Source of the DNA: UBA8828 sp046315175
Lineage (GTDB): Bacteria; Verrucomicrobiota; Verrucomicrobiia; Opitutales; UBA953
DNA: 57,260 nt
Assembly: GCA_046315175.1 (NCBI GenBank)
Contig: JBKDBK010000097.1
Span: 1-57,260, forward strand
Direction of reading: 5' to 3'
Made by a program: the position numbers and the translations under genes. The notes below the pieces were generated by a model, which ran no database searches, had not been told where the DNA came from, and saw nothing but the letters and a program-made list of their open reading frames with translations. Below are positions 37,926 through 47,540 of the stretch, piece by piece; position 1 is the stretch's first letter; each line of letters starts with the position of its first letter.

Positions 37926-39191
37926 ATGAAGAAGAAGTCCCCCAAGAAGAAGATCGTCCTGGCCTACTCCGGCGGCCTCGACACCTCCGTCCTGCTCTCC
38001 TGGATCAAGGAGCACCACGACGCCGAGGTCATCGCCTTCTGCGCCAACGTCGGCCAGGAGGACGAGCTGAAGGGCCTGCCCGCCAAGGCCCGCAAGACCG
38101 GCGCGGCCAAGCTCTACGTCGACGACCTCCAGGAGGAGTTCGCCCGGGACTTCATCTACCCGATGCTCCAGGCGAACGCCATCTACGAGGGGCAGTACTA
38201 CCTCGGCACCTCCATCGCCCGGCCCCTCATCGCCAAGCGCATGGTGGAGATCGCCCGCAAGGAGGGCGCCACCGCCATCGCCCACGGCGCGACCGGCAAG
38301 GGCAACGACCAGGTCCGCTTCGAGCTCACCGCCGCCGCCCTCGCCCCCGACCTCGAGATCATCGCCCCTTGGCGCGACGAGCGCTTCCGCGCCGAGTTTC
38401 CCGGCCGCGCCGAGATGATCGCCTACTGCGCCCGCCACCGCATCCCCGTCCAGGCCAGCGCCAAGAAGCCCTACTCGTCCGACCGCAACCTCCTCCACAT
38501 CTCCTACGAGGCCGGCATCCTCGAGGATCCCTGGCTCGACGTCTTCTCGGCGCGGCACAAGGACATGTTCAAGCTCTCCGTCGCCCCCGAGGACGCGCCC
38601 GACAAGCCGGAGTTCGTCGAGCTCGAGTACCGCAAGGGCGACTGCGTCGCCGTCAACGGCCGCAAGCTCTCCCCCCTCGGCGCCATGCGCGAGCTCAACC
38701 GGATCGGCGGCCGTCACGGCGTCGGCCGCGTCGACATGGTCGAGAACCGCTTCGTCGGCATGAAGAGCCGCGGCGTCTACGAGACCCCGGGCGGCACCAT
38801 CCTCCAGTTCGCCCACCGCCAGGTGGAGTCCCTGACCATGGACCGCGAGGTCATGCACCTGCGCGACTCCCTCATCCCCCGCTACGCGGCCCTCGTCTAC
38901 AACGGCTTCTGGTACGCGCCGGAGCGCCTCGCCCTCCAGACGCTCGTCACCGAGACCCAGCGCAACGTCACCGGCACCGTGCGGGTCAAGCTCTACAAGG
39001 GCGGCCTCTACGTGGCCGGCCGCAAGAGCCCCCGCTCGCTCTACAACCCCCACATCGCCACGATGGAGGCCGACCCCACCAAGGCCTACAATCAGGACGA
39101 CGCCACCGGGTTCATCCGCCTCAACGGCCTGCGCCTGCGCGTCAACGCCAAGGTCAACGGCCCCGACAACCTCCGCCGACCCGCGCGCTGA
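37926..39191 (+). CDS. argG: Argininosuccinate synthase
   Basis: A 421-residue ATP pyrophosphatase-fold ligase that joins citrulline and aspartate. The PP-loop is KIVLAYSGGLDTSVLLSW, with IAHGATGKGNDQVRFEL and KSRGVYETPGG further on. The N-terminus is lysine-rich (MKKKSPKKK). It is the last arginine gene here; argH, which would finish the pathway, is not in the window. The leader is CCCTTTCCCTCC with no Shine-Dalgarno. Confidence 0.96.
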   Translation: MKKKSPKKKIVLAYSGGLDTSVLLSWIKEHHDAEVIAFCANVGQEDELKGLPAKARKTGAAKLYVDDLQEEFARDFIYPMLQANAIYEGQYYLGTSIARPLIAKRMVEIARKEGATAIAHGATGKGNDQVRFELTAAALAPDLEIIAPWRDERFRAEFPGRAEMIAYCARHRIPVQASAKKPYSSDRNLLHISYEAGILEDPWLDVFSARHKDMFKLSVAPEDAPDKPEFVELEYRKGDCVAVNGRKLSPLGAMRELNRIGGRHGVGRVDMVENRFVGMKSRGVYETPGGTILQFAHRQVESLTMDREVMHLRDSLIPRYAALVYNGFWYAPERLALQTLVTETQRNVTGTVRVKLYKGGLYVAGRKSPRSLYNPHIATMEADPTKAYNQDDATGFIRLNGLRLRVNAKVNGPDNLRRPAR

Positions 39192-39248
39192 GCGCCGTCC
39201 ATGCCGGATGGCCGGGCCGCCCTCGGGCGGCCCGCTTGCTTTCCCAGG

Positions 39249-39323
39249 TGGAGGTGCGGGTCGGAATCGAACCGACGAATGGGGCTTTTGCAGAGCCCGG
39301 CCTTACCACTTGGCTACCGCACC
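39249..39323 (-). tRNA. tRNA-Cys (anticodon GCA)
   Basis: A 75-base cloverleaf with encoded CCA. The acceptor GGTGCGG pairs with CCGCACC, the anticodon arm is GGGCT-CTGCAAA-AGCCC, and the T arm is GTCGG-TTCGATT-CCGAC. The discriminator is T (U73), the Cys identity element. Confidence 0.97.
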
Positions 39324-39420
39324 GCGCCTGGGAAGCGCCACGATGCCCCGACCCGGCGCCCCCTTCAAGGGGAAAACTTCGCCGTTCCCAAGCGCCGCCG
39401 CCCCGCCTAGCCTTCCCGCC

Positions 39421-39906
39421 GTGCAGCCCCCCTTTCGCATCGGCCTCGGCTACGACATCCATCGGCTCGCCGCCGGCCGCCGCTGTGTCCTCGGGGGCGT
39501 CGAGATTCCCTCGGATGTCGGCCCGGAGGGCCACTCCGACGCCGATGTCGTCCTCCACGCCGTGGCCGACGCCCTCCTCGGCGCCGCCGGCCTCCCCGAC
39601 ATCGGGCAGCTCTTTCCCAACACCGACCCCGCCCTCAAGGACCTCGACTCGGCCCGCATCGTTGAGCGCGCCCTTGCCGAGGCCGACGCCCTTGGCTGGA
39701 AGGTCGGCAACCTCGACCTGGTCGTCCTGGCCGAGCGACCCAGGATCGCCCGCCATGCCCCTGCCATGCGGACCCGGATCGCCCAGCTCCTGGGGGTCGA
39801 GCCCGGGCAGGTGGGGGTCAAGGCCACCACCAAGGAGGGTCTCGATGCCGTGGGGGAGGGTAGGGGGATTTCCTGCCAAGCCGTGGTTCTTCTCGTCCGG
39901 AAGTGA
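39421..39906 (+). CDS. ispF: 2-C-methyl-D-erythritol 2,4-cyclodiphosphate synthase
   Basis: A 161-residue MEP-pathway enzyme that cyclises CDP-ME-2-phosphate. The metal-binding GYDIHRL is at the N-terminus, followed by GHSDADVVLHAVADALLGAA, FPNTDPALKDLDS and VKATTKEGLDAVG, all conserved. The start is GTG 39421, which gives the usual length; an upstream ATG at 39348 would add a Pro-rich leader. No other isoprenoid gene is adjacent. Confidence 0.94.
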   Translation: MQPPFRIGLGYDIHRLAAGRRCVLGGVEIPSDVGPEGHSDADVVLHAVADALLGAAGLPDIGQLFPNTDPALKDLDSARIVERALAEADALGWKVGNLDLVVLAERPRIARHAPAMRTRIAQLLGVEPGQVGVKATTKEGLDAVGEGRGISCQAVVLLVRK

Positions 39907-39997
39907 CGTTTTGAGCGGTTTGGGTCCAGGGAGCCCGAAAAGCCTTGTCGGGCGCCCCGGGGCCTGCCATTCTGACCAACCCATTCTTGGAGCGCCC

Positions 39998-40432
39998 ATG
40001 GAAAAGACCCTCGTCATCCTCAAGCCCGACGCGATGGAACGCCGCCTTTACGGCACCGTCCTGCTGCGCTTTGAGAAAGAAGGGTTCGACATCCTGGGGG
40101 CCAAGCTGATGACCCTCACCCCGGCCCTCCTGCGCGAGCACTACGCCCACGTGGCCGACAAGCCCTTTTATCCCGAGATCGAGGCCTTCATGTCCTCGCG
40201 TCCCGTCCTCGTCGTCGCCCTCTCCGGCAACAATGTCATCGCCCGCGTCCGCGAGCTCCTCGGCCCGACCAACTCGAAGGTCGCGCCCAAGGGCACCATC
40301 CGCGGCGATTACGGCACCGAGATGATGCGCAATGTTTGCCACGCGTCCGACAGCCCCGCCGCCGCGGAGGCCGAGGTTCGCAGGTTTTTCCGTCCCGACG
40401 AGGTCTTCGCCCCCCAGGCGGCCCGCGTCTGA
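39998..40432 (+). CDS. ndk: Nucleoside diphosphate kinase
   Basis: A 144-residue NDK that balances NTP pools by a phospho-His intermediate. The N-terminus is EKTLVILKPDAMERR, and the catalytic His is in NVCHASDSP (the NxxHgSDs motif). RGDYGTEMMRNVCH replaces the more usual RGDF/YG...GRN, with Glu-Met-Met in the loop. A real GGAG Shine-Dalgarno lies 7 bases before ATG, one of the few in this window. Confidence 0.95.
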   Translation: MEKTLVILKPDAMERRLYGTVLLRFEKEGFDILGAKLMTLTPALLREHYAHVADKPFYPEIEAFMSSRPVLVVALSGNNVIARVRELLGPTNSKVAPKGTIRGDYGTEMMRNVCHASDSPAAAEAEVRRFFRPDEVFAPQAARV

Positions 40433-40452
40433 ACGGTTCATAGCAGCACCCC

Positions 40453-40483
40453 GCGGTTCCCGTCGCTCGTCGGCGGGAACCGC
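40453..40483 (+). terminator. Stem-loop downstream of ndk
   Basis: A 10-bp perfect stem (GCGGTTCCCG with CGGGAACCGC) with an 11-base loop starts 21 bases past the ndk stop. It has no T-run, so the terminator role is uncertain. Confidence 0.5.
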
Positions 40484-40496
40484 CCCTGCGCAAAGC

Positions 40497-40539
40497 GTCA
40501 GGCCGAACGCGCGGATTGAACCCGCGCGAGCGGCCTGAC
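40497..40539. other. Long inverted repeat after ndk
   Basis: A 9-bp perfect arm (GTCAGGCCG with CGGCCTGAC), a 2-base mismatch, then 7 more bp (CGCGCGG with CCGCGCG) around a short loop. It is followed by no T-run on either strand and lies 47 bases before the next gene. Confidence 0.6.
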
Positions 40540-40585
40540 ACCTTCTCGGCTTGTCCGCGGGGCGGCTCGGCGGCAGGGTTCGCGC

Positions 40586-41257
40586 GTGGAGCTCCACTGT
40601 CCCGACTGCGGCCTGCCCATCCCCGCCTCCGAGGTCGCGCCCTCGGCAGGCCTCGCCGTCTGTCGCAGCTGCGACAAGTCGTTCGGCCTTGAGGCCTGCA
40701 AGTCCGCCGCGCCCATCGGCAGCCGCTTCCAGCCCCTGCCGACCAACCCCCCCAAGGGCGTCGCGGTCGAGGAGCTCATGGACGGCTTCCGGCTCACGCT
40801 GAGCACGCGAAGCGGCGCCGCCTTCTTCCTCATCCCCTTCATGCTCGTCTGGAGCGGCTTCTCCCTCGGGGGCATCTACGGCACCCAGATTCACAAGGGG
40901 GAGTTCGACCTGACGATGTCCCTCTTCGGCATCCCCTTCGTCCTCGGCACCCTGTTCTTCGGCTCGGTCGCCCTCATGAGCGCATTCGGGAAGGTCGTCC
41001 TTGAGGTCCGCAACGGTGTCCTGCTCCATCGCACCGGTTTTCTCGGCCTCTATTGGACCCGCCGGCGCGACTGGGGCGCCTTCGACCGCGCCGAACTCGA
41101 GGAATCGACCCGCCGCGGCAAGAATGGATATAGCACGAGTCACTCGATCTCGCTCAAGGGTGCGGACGGCGAGACTGTGGTCGGCTTAGGCCTCGCCCGC
41201 GAGCGCCTGGCCTGGGCCCTGCGTTACCTCAACGCCAAGCTGGCCCTCGGGCGCTGA
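40586..41257 (+). CDS. Zinc-ribbon membrane protein of unknown function
   Basis: A 223-residue protein. Residues 4-38 hold two CxxC pairs (CPDCG and CRSCD), a zinc-ribbon arrangement. Two hydrophobic helices follow at about 78-98 (AAFFLIPFMLVWSGFSL) and 110-132 (LFGIPFVLGTLFFGSVALM). A cytoplasmic C-terminal domain with beta character (VVLEVRNGVLLHRTG) resembles a PH-like fold. The start is GTG 40586. The last 34 bases overlap the convergent antitoxin gene. No specific function can be given. Confidence 0.65.
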   Translation: MELHCPDCGLPIPASEVAPSAGLAVCRSCDKSFGLEACKSAAPIGSRFQPLPTNPPKGVAVEELMDGFRLTLSTRSGAAFFLIPFMLVWSGFSLGGIYGTQIHKGEFDLTMSLFGIPFVLGTLFFGSVALMSAFGKVVLEVRNGVLLHRTGFLGLYWTRRRDWGAFDRAELEESTRRGKNGYSTSHSISLKGADGETVVGLGLARERLAWALRYLNAKLALGR

Positions 41258-41616
41258 CCCGCTTGGGTTGCCTTGAGCCGGACGGCGAGTCGCCGACCGG
41301 GTGCCGCGTCCATCTCGAGGCGCGCCGCCCTCACGCCCACCGCCCGCAGGAAGCCGAGGATCTCCCCGAGGCGAAGCTCGTCGTGGGGCGTGGCCTGCAG
41401 GCGCGAGACCGTGGACTGCGAGACGCCCATGCGGCGGGCGACCTCGTCCTGCGTGAGCCCGGCGGAGCAGCGGAGCCATTCCAGCTCGGCGGCGACCGCG
41501 CGATTCCCCTGGCGTTCCGCCGCCTTGCGCCGCTCGGCAGGGGAGGCCCCGGCGCGGGCGAGGATGGCGTCGATGCTGTGGTAGCGACGGGGTGCGGTGT
41601 CGGCGGAGGGGCTCAT
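41224..41616 (-). CDS. XRE-family HTH protein, probable antitoxin (HigA-like)
   Basis: A 130-residue protein with a helix-turn-helix at about residues 53-75 (GLTQDEVARRMGVSQSTVSRL). Its ATG overlaps the stop of the upstream toxin-like gene (ATGA). Toxin first and HTH antitoxin second is the HigBA/RelE-XRE order. It would neutralise the toxin and repress the operon. Its 3' end overlaps the zinc-ribbon gene on the other strand. An ordinary XRE regulator is possible but less likely given the partner. Confidence 0.72.
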   Translation of the reverse strand: MSPSADTAPRRYHSIDAILARAGASPAERRKAAERQGNRAVAAELEWLRCSAGLTQDEVARRMGVSQSTVSRLQATPHDELRLGEILGFLRAVGVRAARLEMDAAPGRRLAVRLKATQAGQRPRASLALR

Positions 41617-41990
41617 GGCATGTCACGATGACGGGAAACCCAGTCGATGCAATATGCAATATCTGCATTTTGTGACCGCTTGTCGCCGGCCCGGACCAGC
41701 CAGAGCTCCCGCGTCGCCGTGTCGGGGTAGGCATAGATGCGGATCTGGGCGCGGTAGGGCCGCCGACCTTGGTCGATGGCCAGGACGCCGGCGGGCTCGA
41801 TGTGCACGAAGCCGGGCTGGGTGAAGCCGCGCGGCGGCCCGAGAACCTCGAGGTAGCGCTCCCGGTAGCGGCCGACATTAAGTATCGCGTCGTCGACCGC
41901 CTCGGGGTGGCGGCGTCGCAACCGGGCGAGGCCGCGCTCGAAGCCCGGGGCGACAGCCAAGGTCCATGGGAGCATGGTCCGAGCCTGCAT
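41613..41990 (-). CDS. RelE/HigB-superfamily toxin-like protein
   Basis: A 125-residue basic protein. The central AQIRIYAYPDTATRELWLVR and following AGDKRSQNADI resemble the beta-sheet and GDKxxQxxDI segment of RelE/HigB-type mRNA interferases. The call relies on this weak similarity plus the four-base overlap with an HTH antitoxin gene. ATG 41990 is used; ATG 41975 is an equal alternative. If real, it would cut mRNA on the ribosome when the antitoxin is lost. Confidence 0.58.
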   Translation of the reverse strand: MQARTMLPWTLAVAPGFERGLARLRRRHPEAVDDAILNVGRYRERYLEVLGPPRGFTQPGFVHIEPAGVLAIDQGRRPYRAQIRIYAYPDTATRELWLVRAGDKRSQNADIAYCIDWVSRHRDMP

Positions 41991-42003
41991 GGGCGCCGCA
42001 CGC

Positions 42004-42013
42004 CGGTCGACCG
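42004..42013. promoter_or_regulatory. Candidate operator palindrome upstream of the toxin-antitoxin pair
   Basis: CGGTCGACCG is a perfect 10-base palindrome 14 bases upstream of the toxin start and in the divergent gap with serS. XRE antitoxins commonly autoregulate at such sites. There is only one site and no binding data. Confidence 0.25.
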
Positions 42014-42102
42014 CGCCTATCCCTCAGGGGAAACCGCCCGCCGGTGGCCTAGGCGAATCCCCCTTGCCCTCGGGCGGGGGAATTGGGCAATCTCGCCCTG
42101 TC

Positions 42103-43374
42103 ATGCTCGATCCCAAGTTCCTGCGCGAGAACACCGACGCCGTCCGCAAGGGCGTCGCCCGGAAGAAGTTCCAGGTGGACCTCGACGCCGTGCTCGCGGC
42201 CGACGAGCGCCGCCGCCACGCCGTGACGGAGTTCGAGGCCGCGCGCGCCGGGCAGAACGCCGCCAACCAGGAGATGGCCAAGCTGCCCAAGGGCTCGCCT
42301 GAGTTTCTCGCCAAGGTCGCCGAGATGAAGGCCCTCTCGGCCAGGGTGAAGGAGCTCGAGAAGTCGGTGGCCGACGCCGAGGCCTCCTGGCGCGATGCCT
42401 GCCTGACCGTCCCCAATGTTCCCGATCCCAGCGTCCCCGACGGCCGGGCCGAGGCCGACAACGTCGTCGCCGCGACCTGGGGCGACCCCGCCGCCCTCGT
42501 CTCCGCCTCCGCCAAGCCGCACTGGGACATCCCCGGCTTCGCCAAGGCGATCGACTTCGAGCGCGGGGTCAAGGTCGCCGGCGCCGGCTTTCCCTTCTAC
42601 GTGGGCGACATGGCCCGCCTCGTCCGAGCCCTCGTCCAGTTCTTCCTCGAGCACGCGCACGAGCGCGGCTACACCGAGGTCCACGCCCCCCTCCTCGTCA
42701 ACCCGGCCAGCGCCACCGCCACCGGCCAGCTGCCCGACAAGGAGGGTCAGATGTACCACGCGCCGACGGACGACCTCTACCTGATCCCGACGGCCGAGGT
42801 GCCCGTCACCAACTTCTTCCGCGACGAGATCCTCGCCGCCGCCGACCTGCCCGTGAAGCGCTGCGGTTACACCCCGTGCTTCCGCCGCGAGGCCGGCAGC
42901 TGGGGCGCGCACGTCCGCGGCCTCAACCGCCTGCACCAGTTCGACAAGGTCGAGCTCGTCAAGTGGTGCGCCCCCGACCGCTCCCTCGCCGAGCTCGAGT
43001 CCCTGCGCGAGGACGCCGAGCTCATCCTCCGCAAGCTCAACCTCCCCTACCGCGTCCTCCTCATCTGCGCGGGCGACATCGGCTTCCCCCATAGCAAGCA
43101 GTACGACCTCGAGGTCTGGGCCGGCGGCCAGAAGCGCTGGCTCGAGGTCTCGAGCTGCTCCTCGTTCACCGACTTCCAGGCGCGCCGCGCCGGCATCCGC
43201 TACCGCGACGCCGAGGGCAAGGTCCACACCGTCCACACCCTCAACGGCTCGGGCCTCGGTCTCCCCCGCGTCCTCGCCGCCCTCCTCGAGAACAACCTCC
43301 GGCCCGACGGCTCGGTGGCCATCCCCGAGGCCCTCCGCCGCTGGTTCGGCAAGGACAGCCTCGCGCTGGGCTGA
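42103..43374 (+). CDS. serS: Serine-tRNA ligase
   Basis: A 423-residue class II synthetase. The N-terminal tRNA-binding arm is a long antiparallel coiled coil (about residues 30-100). Motif 2 is CFRREAGSWGAHVRGLNRLH and motif 3 is NGSGLGLPRVLAALLENN, slightly altered from the usual GSGLAVGR. TAEVPVTNFF is the serine-binding TxE. ATG 42103 follows a GC hairpin at about 42059-42080 in the leader; no T-box elements are seen. Confidence 0.95.
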   Translation: MLDPKFLRENTDAVRKGVARKKFQVDLDAVLAADERRRHAVTEFEAARAGQNAANQEMAKLPKGSPEFLAKVAEMKALSARVKELEKSVADAEASWRDACLTVPNVPDPSVPDGRAEADNVVAATWGDPAALVSASAKPHWDIPGFAKAIDFERGVKVAGAGFPFYVGDMARLVRALVQFFLEHAHERGYTEVHAPLLVNPASATATGQLPDKEGQMYHAPTDDLYLIPTAEVPVTNFFRDEILAAADLPVKRCGYTPCFRREAGSWGAHVRGLNRLHQFDKVELVKWCAPDRSLAELESLREDAELILRKLNLPYRVLLICAGDIGFPHSKQYDLEVWAGGQKRWLEVSSCSSFTDFQARRAGIRYRDAEGKVHTVHTLNGSGLGLPRVLAALLENNLRPDGSVAIPEALRRWFGKDSLALG

Positions 43375-43423
43375 ACCCTCCGTTCCGGCTGGCGAGCAGG
43401 GCGGGGCGGGGTAGGGTGGCGCC

Positions 43424-44827
43424 ATGGAGATGTCGCCTTCGGACCTGCGCGACCGCCTGATGGCGGCGGGGCGCGCCGTGCCCCTCGACCACGCCCTCGC
43501 CGAGTCCCTCGCGCGCGAGCCGGTCCTCGCCGTCGCCGTCTCGGGCGGCGCCGACTCCGTCGCCCTCCTCGCGTCGCTCGCCGCGCAGCCCGCGCTCCTG
43601 CCCAGGCTGGTCGTGCTGCACTACGACCACGCCGTGCGCGGCGCCGAGTCGTCCGGCGACGCCGCCTTCGTGCGCGCGCTGGCCGCCGCCCTCGGCCGTC
43701 CCCTCGCCGTCGGCCGGCGCGCCGAGGCCGGGCCCGCCTCCGAGACCGCGCTGCGCGAGGCGCGCCACGCCTGGCTCGCCGAGGCCATGGCCGCCCACGG
43801 CGCCAAGGCGATCTGCCTCGGCCATCACGCCGACGACCGGGCGGAGACGCTCCTCCTCCGCCTGGCGCGCGGCGCCGGGCCCGAGGGCCTCGCCGCGCCT
43901 CGGGCCGACCAGGCCTTTCGCGACGGCACCCGCCGCCTCCGACCCCTCATCCGGCTCCGGCGCGAGACCCTCCGCGCCGCGCTCGCCGCCGCCGGCGTGC
44001 CCTGGAGGGAGGATGCGACCAACGCCGCGCCCGGGGCGCCCCGCAACCGCCTCCGCCTCGCCGCCCTGCCCGCGCTCGAGCAGGCCCTTGGCGCCGGCTG
44101 GCACGAGGGCCTGGCCCGCGCCTCGGACAACCTTGCCGATGCCGCCGAAGCGCTCCGCGCCTGGCTGGCCGAGCTCGGCGGCCTGCCCGACGCGGAGGGC
44201 GTCTCGCGCCTTGGCGCCCTCAGGGGACGTCCCCGCGCCCTTGTCAGGCTCGCCTGCGCCGAGGCCGCCTGGTCGGCGGGCGTCGGCGAGGTCGGCGGGC
44301 CCTCCTTTGAGCAGCTGGTCGACGCCGTCACGGCCGGCCGTCGCACCCAGCTCAGCCTGGGCGGGCTCGATTGGGCTTGGGACGGCGACCAGCTCCGGGT
44401 CCGGCGGGTCGCGGCAGGCTGGGGCGGCGAGCCCAGGCCGCTGCGCGCCGACGGCGTCCCCTCGGCCTGCGGCCTCGTGGCCGAGCGGCGGGACCTCGAT
44501 GCGGCGACCTGGGCCGAGCTTTCCGCCGGGCGCATCCCGCCCACGCGCGAGGTCTGGCTCAGGGTGGCGCCCTCCGCCGGGCTTGCCTGGCGCTCGCGCC
44601 TGCCCGGCGACGCCTATCAGCCCCTCGGCGCCCCGGGCGCGGCCAAGGTCTCCGACCTGCTGATCGACCGCAAGGTCCCGCGCGAGCAAAGGGAATCCCT
44701 CCCTGTTGTTCTTGTGGAAGGCCTTCCTGCCTGGGTTCCCGGCGTGCCGCCCGCCGAGTCCCTGCGCCTTTCCGGCCCGGCGAAGGGGGCTCTCCGGTTG
44801 ACTTGGCAGGGCCCGTTCTCACCCTAG
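43424..44827 (+). CDS. tilS: tRNA(Ile)-lysidine synthetase
   Basis: A 467-residue N-type ATP pyrophosphatase that converts C34 of tRNA-Ile(CAU) to lysidine, changing both codon and amino-acid identity. The PP-loop VAVSGGADSVALL is at about residues 36-48. LGHHADDRAETLLLRLARG, REDATN and PRNRLRLAALP are conserved, and C-terminal domains follow (RSRLPGDAYQPLG). It lies 10 bases before ftsH, the order seen in many bacteria. Confidence 0.94.
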   Translation: MEMSPSDLRDRLMAAGRAVPLDHALAESLAREPVLAVAVSGGADSVALLASLAAQPALLPRLVVLHYDHAVRGAESSGDAAFVRALAAALGRPLAVGRRAEAGPASETALREARHAWLAEAMAAHGAKAICLGHHADDRAETLLLRLARGAGPEGLAAPRADQAFRDGTRRLRPLIRLRRETLRAALAAAGVPWREDATNAAPGAPRNRLRLAALPALEQALGAGWHEGLARASDNLADAAEALRAWLAELGGLPDAEGVSRLGALRGRPRALVRLACAEAAWSAGVGEVGGPSFEQLVDAVTAGRRTQLSLGGLDWAWDGDQLRVRRVAAGWGGEPRPLRADGVPSACGLVAERRDLDAATWAELSAGRIPPTREVWLRVAPSAGLAWRSRLPGDAYQPLGAPGAAKVSDLLIDRKVPREQRESLPVVLVEGLPAWVPGVPPAESLRLSGPAKGALRLTWQGPFSP

Positions 44828-44837
44828 ACCGTCCGCC

Positions 44838-46811
<1,974 letters not shown>

Positions 46812-46860
46812 GTTCGTCACAAGGGGTTGCCTTCCGCTCGCTTCCGGGCACGATGTCGGG

Positions 46861-47442
46861 ATGCGCATCGGACTCACCGGCGGAATCGGTTGCGGCAAGA
46901 CCGCCGCCGCCGCCTGCTTCGGCCGCCGGGGATACCAGGTGATTTGCGCGGACCGTCTCGCCCACGCCGCCTTGCTCGACCCCGCCCTCGTCCGCGAGAT
47001 CCAGTCCCGCTGGGGCGACGAGTCCCTGCTGGAGAACGGCTTGCCCGACCGCGACTTCATCGCCGAGCGCGTCTTCTCGGAGCCCACCGAGCTTCGCTGG
47101 CTCGAGTCGCGCATCCATCCTCGCATCCGCCGGGAGTGGCAGGAGGCCATCCGGGACTCGGCCCACGACTGGGTCGTCGATGTCCCCCTGCTCTTCGAGA
47201 AGGGCTGGCAGGGCGACTTTGACACGACCGTCGCCGTGGTCTCCAAGCCTCAGGTCCAGGTCCAGCGCCTCCTCGGTCGCGGCTGGACCCGCGCCCAGAT
47301 CCAGGCGCGGCTCGCGGCCCAGCTCCCGGTGGAGGAGAAGGCCCGCCGCGCCGACCATGTCCTGACCAACGACGGCACCCTGGAGCAGCTCGAGGCCCAG
47401 GTGACCGCCTTGGTTGCCCAGCTGCGGGCCTCCCGGGCCTGA
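46861..47442 (+). CDS. coaE: Dephospho-CoA kinase
   Basis: A 193-residue P-loop kinase for the last step of CoA synthesis. The N-terminus RIGLTGGIGCGKTAAAACF contains the Walker A, ICADRLAH carries the catalytic Asp, and VVDVPLLFEKGW is the conserved substrate segment. ATG 46861 gives the normal family length. It lies 49 bases after ftsH and may be read from the same promoter. Confidence 0.94.
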   Translation: MRIGLTGGIGCGKTAAAACFGRRGYQVICADRLAHAALLDPALVREIQSRWGDESLLENGLPDRDFIAERVFSEPTELRWLESRIHPRIRREWQEAIRDSAHDWVVDVPLLFEKGWQGDFDTTVAVVSKPQVQVQRLLGRGWTRAQIQARLAAQLPVEEKARRADHVLTNDGTLEQLEAQVTALVAQLRASRA

Positions 47443-47454
47443 ATTTAGGCTTTG

Positions 47455-47480
47455 CCGCCCCCCCGGGCGGGTCTAGTTTT
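47455..47480 (+). terminator. Possible terminator after coaE
   Basis: CCGCCC pairs with GGGCGG around a CCCC loop, and TTTT follows after 6 more bases. It is a weak but well-placed boundary before the pilus genes. Confidence 0.4.
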
Positions 47481-47540
47481 CCTCGGCCCTTCCCCGGGGT
47501 TTGGCCATCCCTTCACCCCAGCTTCCCCAGGACCCTTCCC

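Noticed and set aside
38369..39997. Long plus-strand frame upstream of ndk
   Set aside because: It crosses argG, tRNA-Cys and ispF in another frame; NDK begins at ATG 39998 with a proper GGAG.
42003..42102. T-box or other leader riboswitch upstream of serS
   Set aside because: Only a short GC hairpin near 42059-42080 is present; no specifier loop or T-box sequence.
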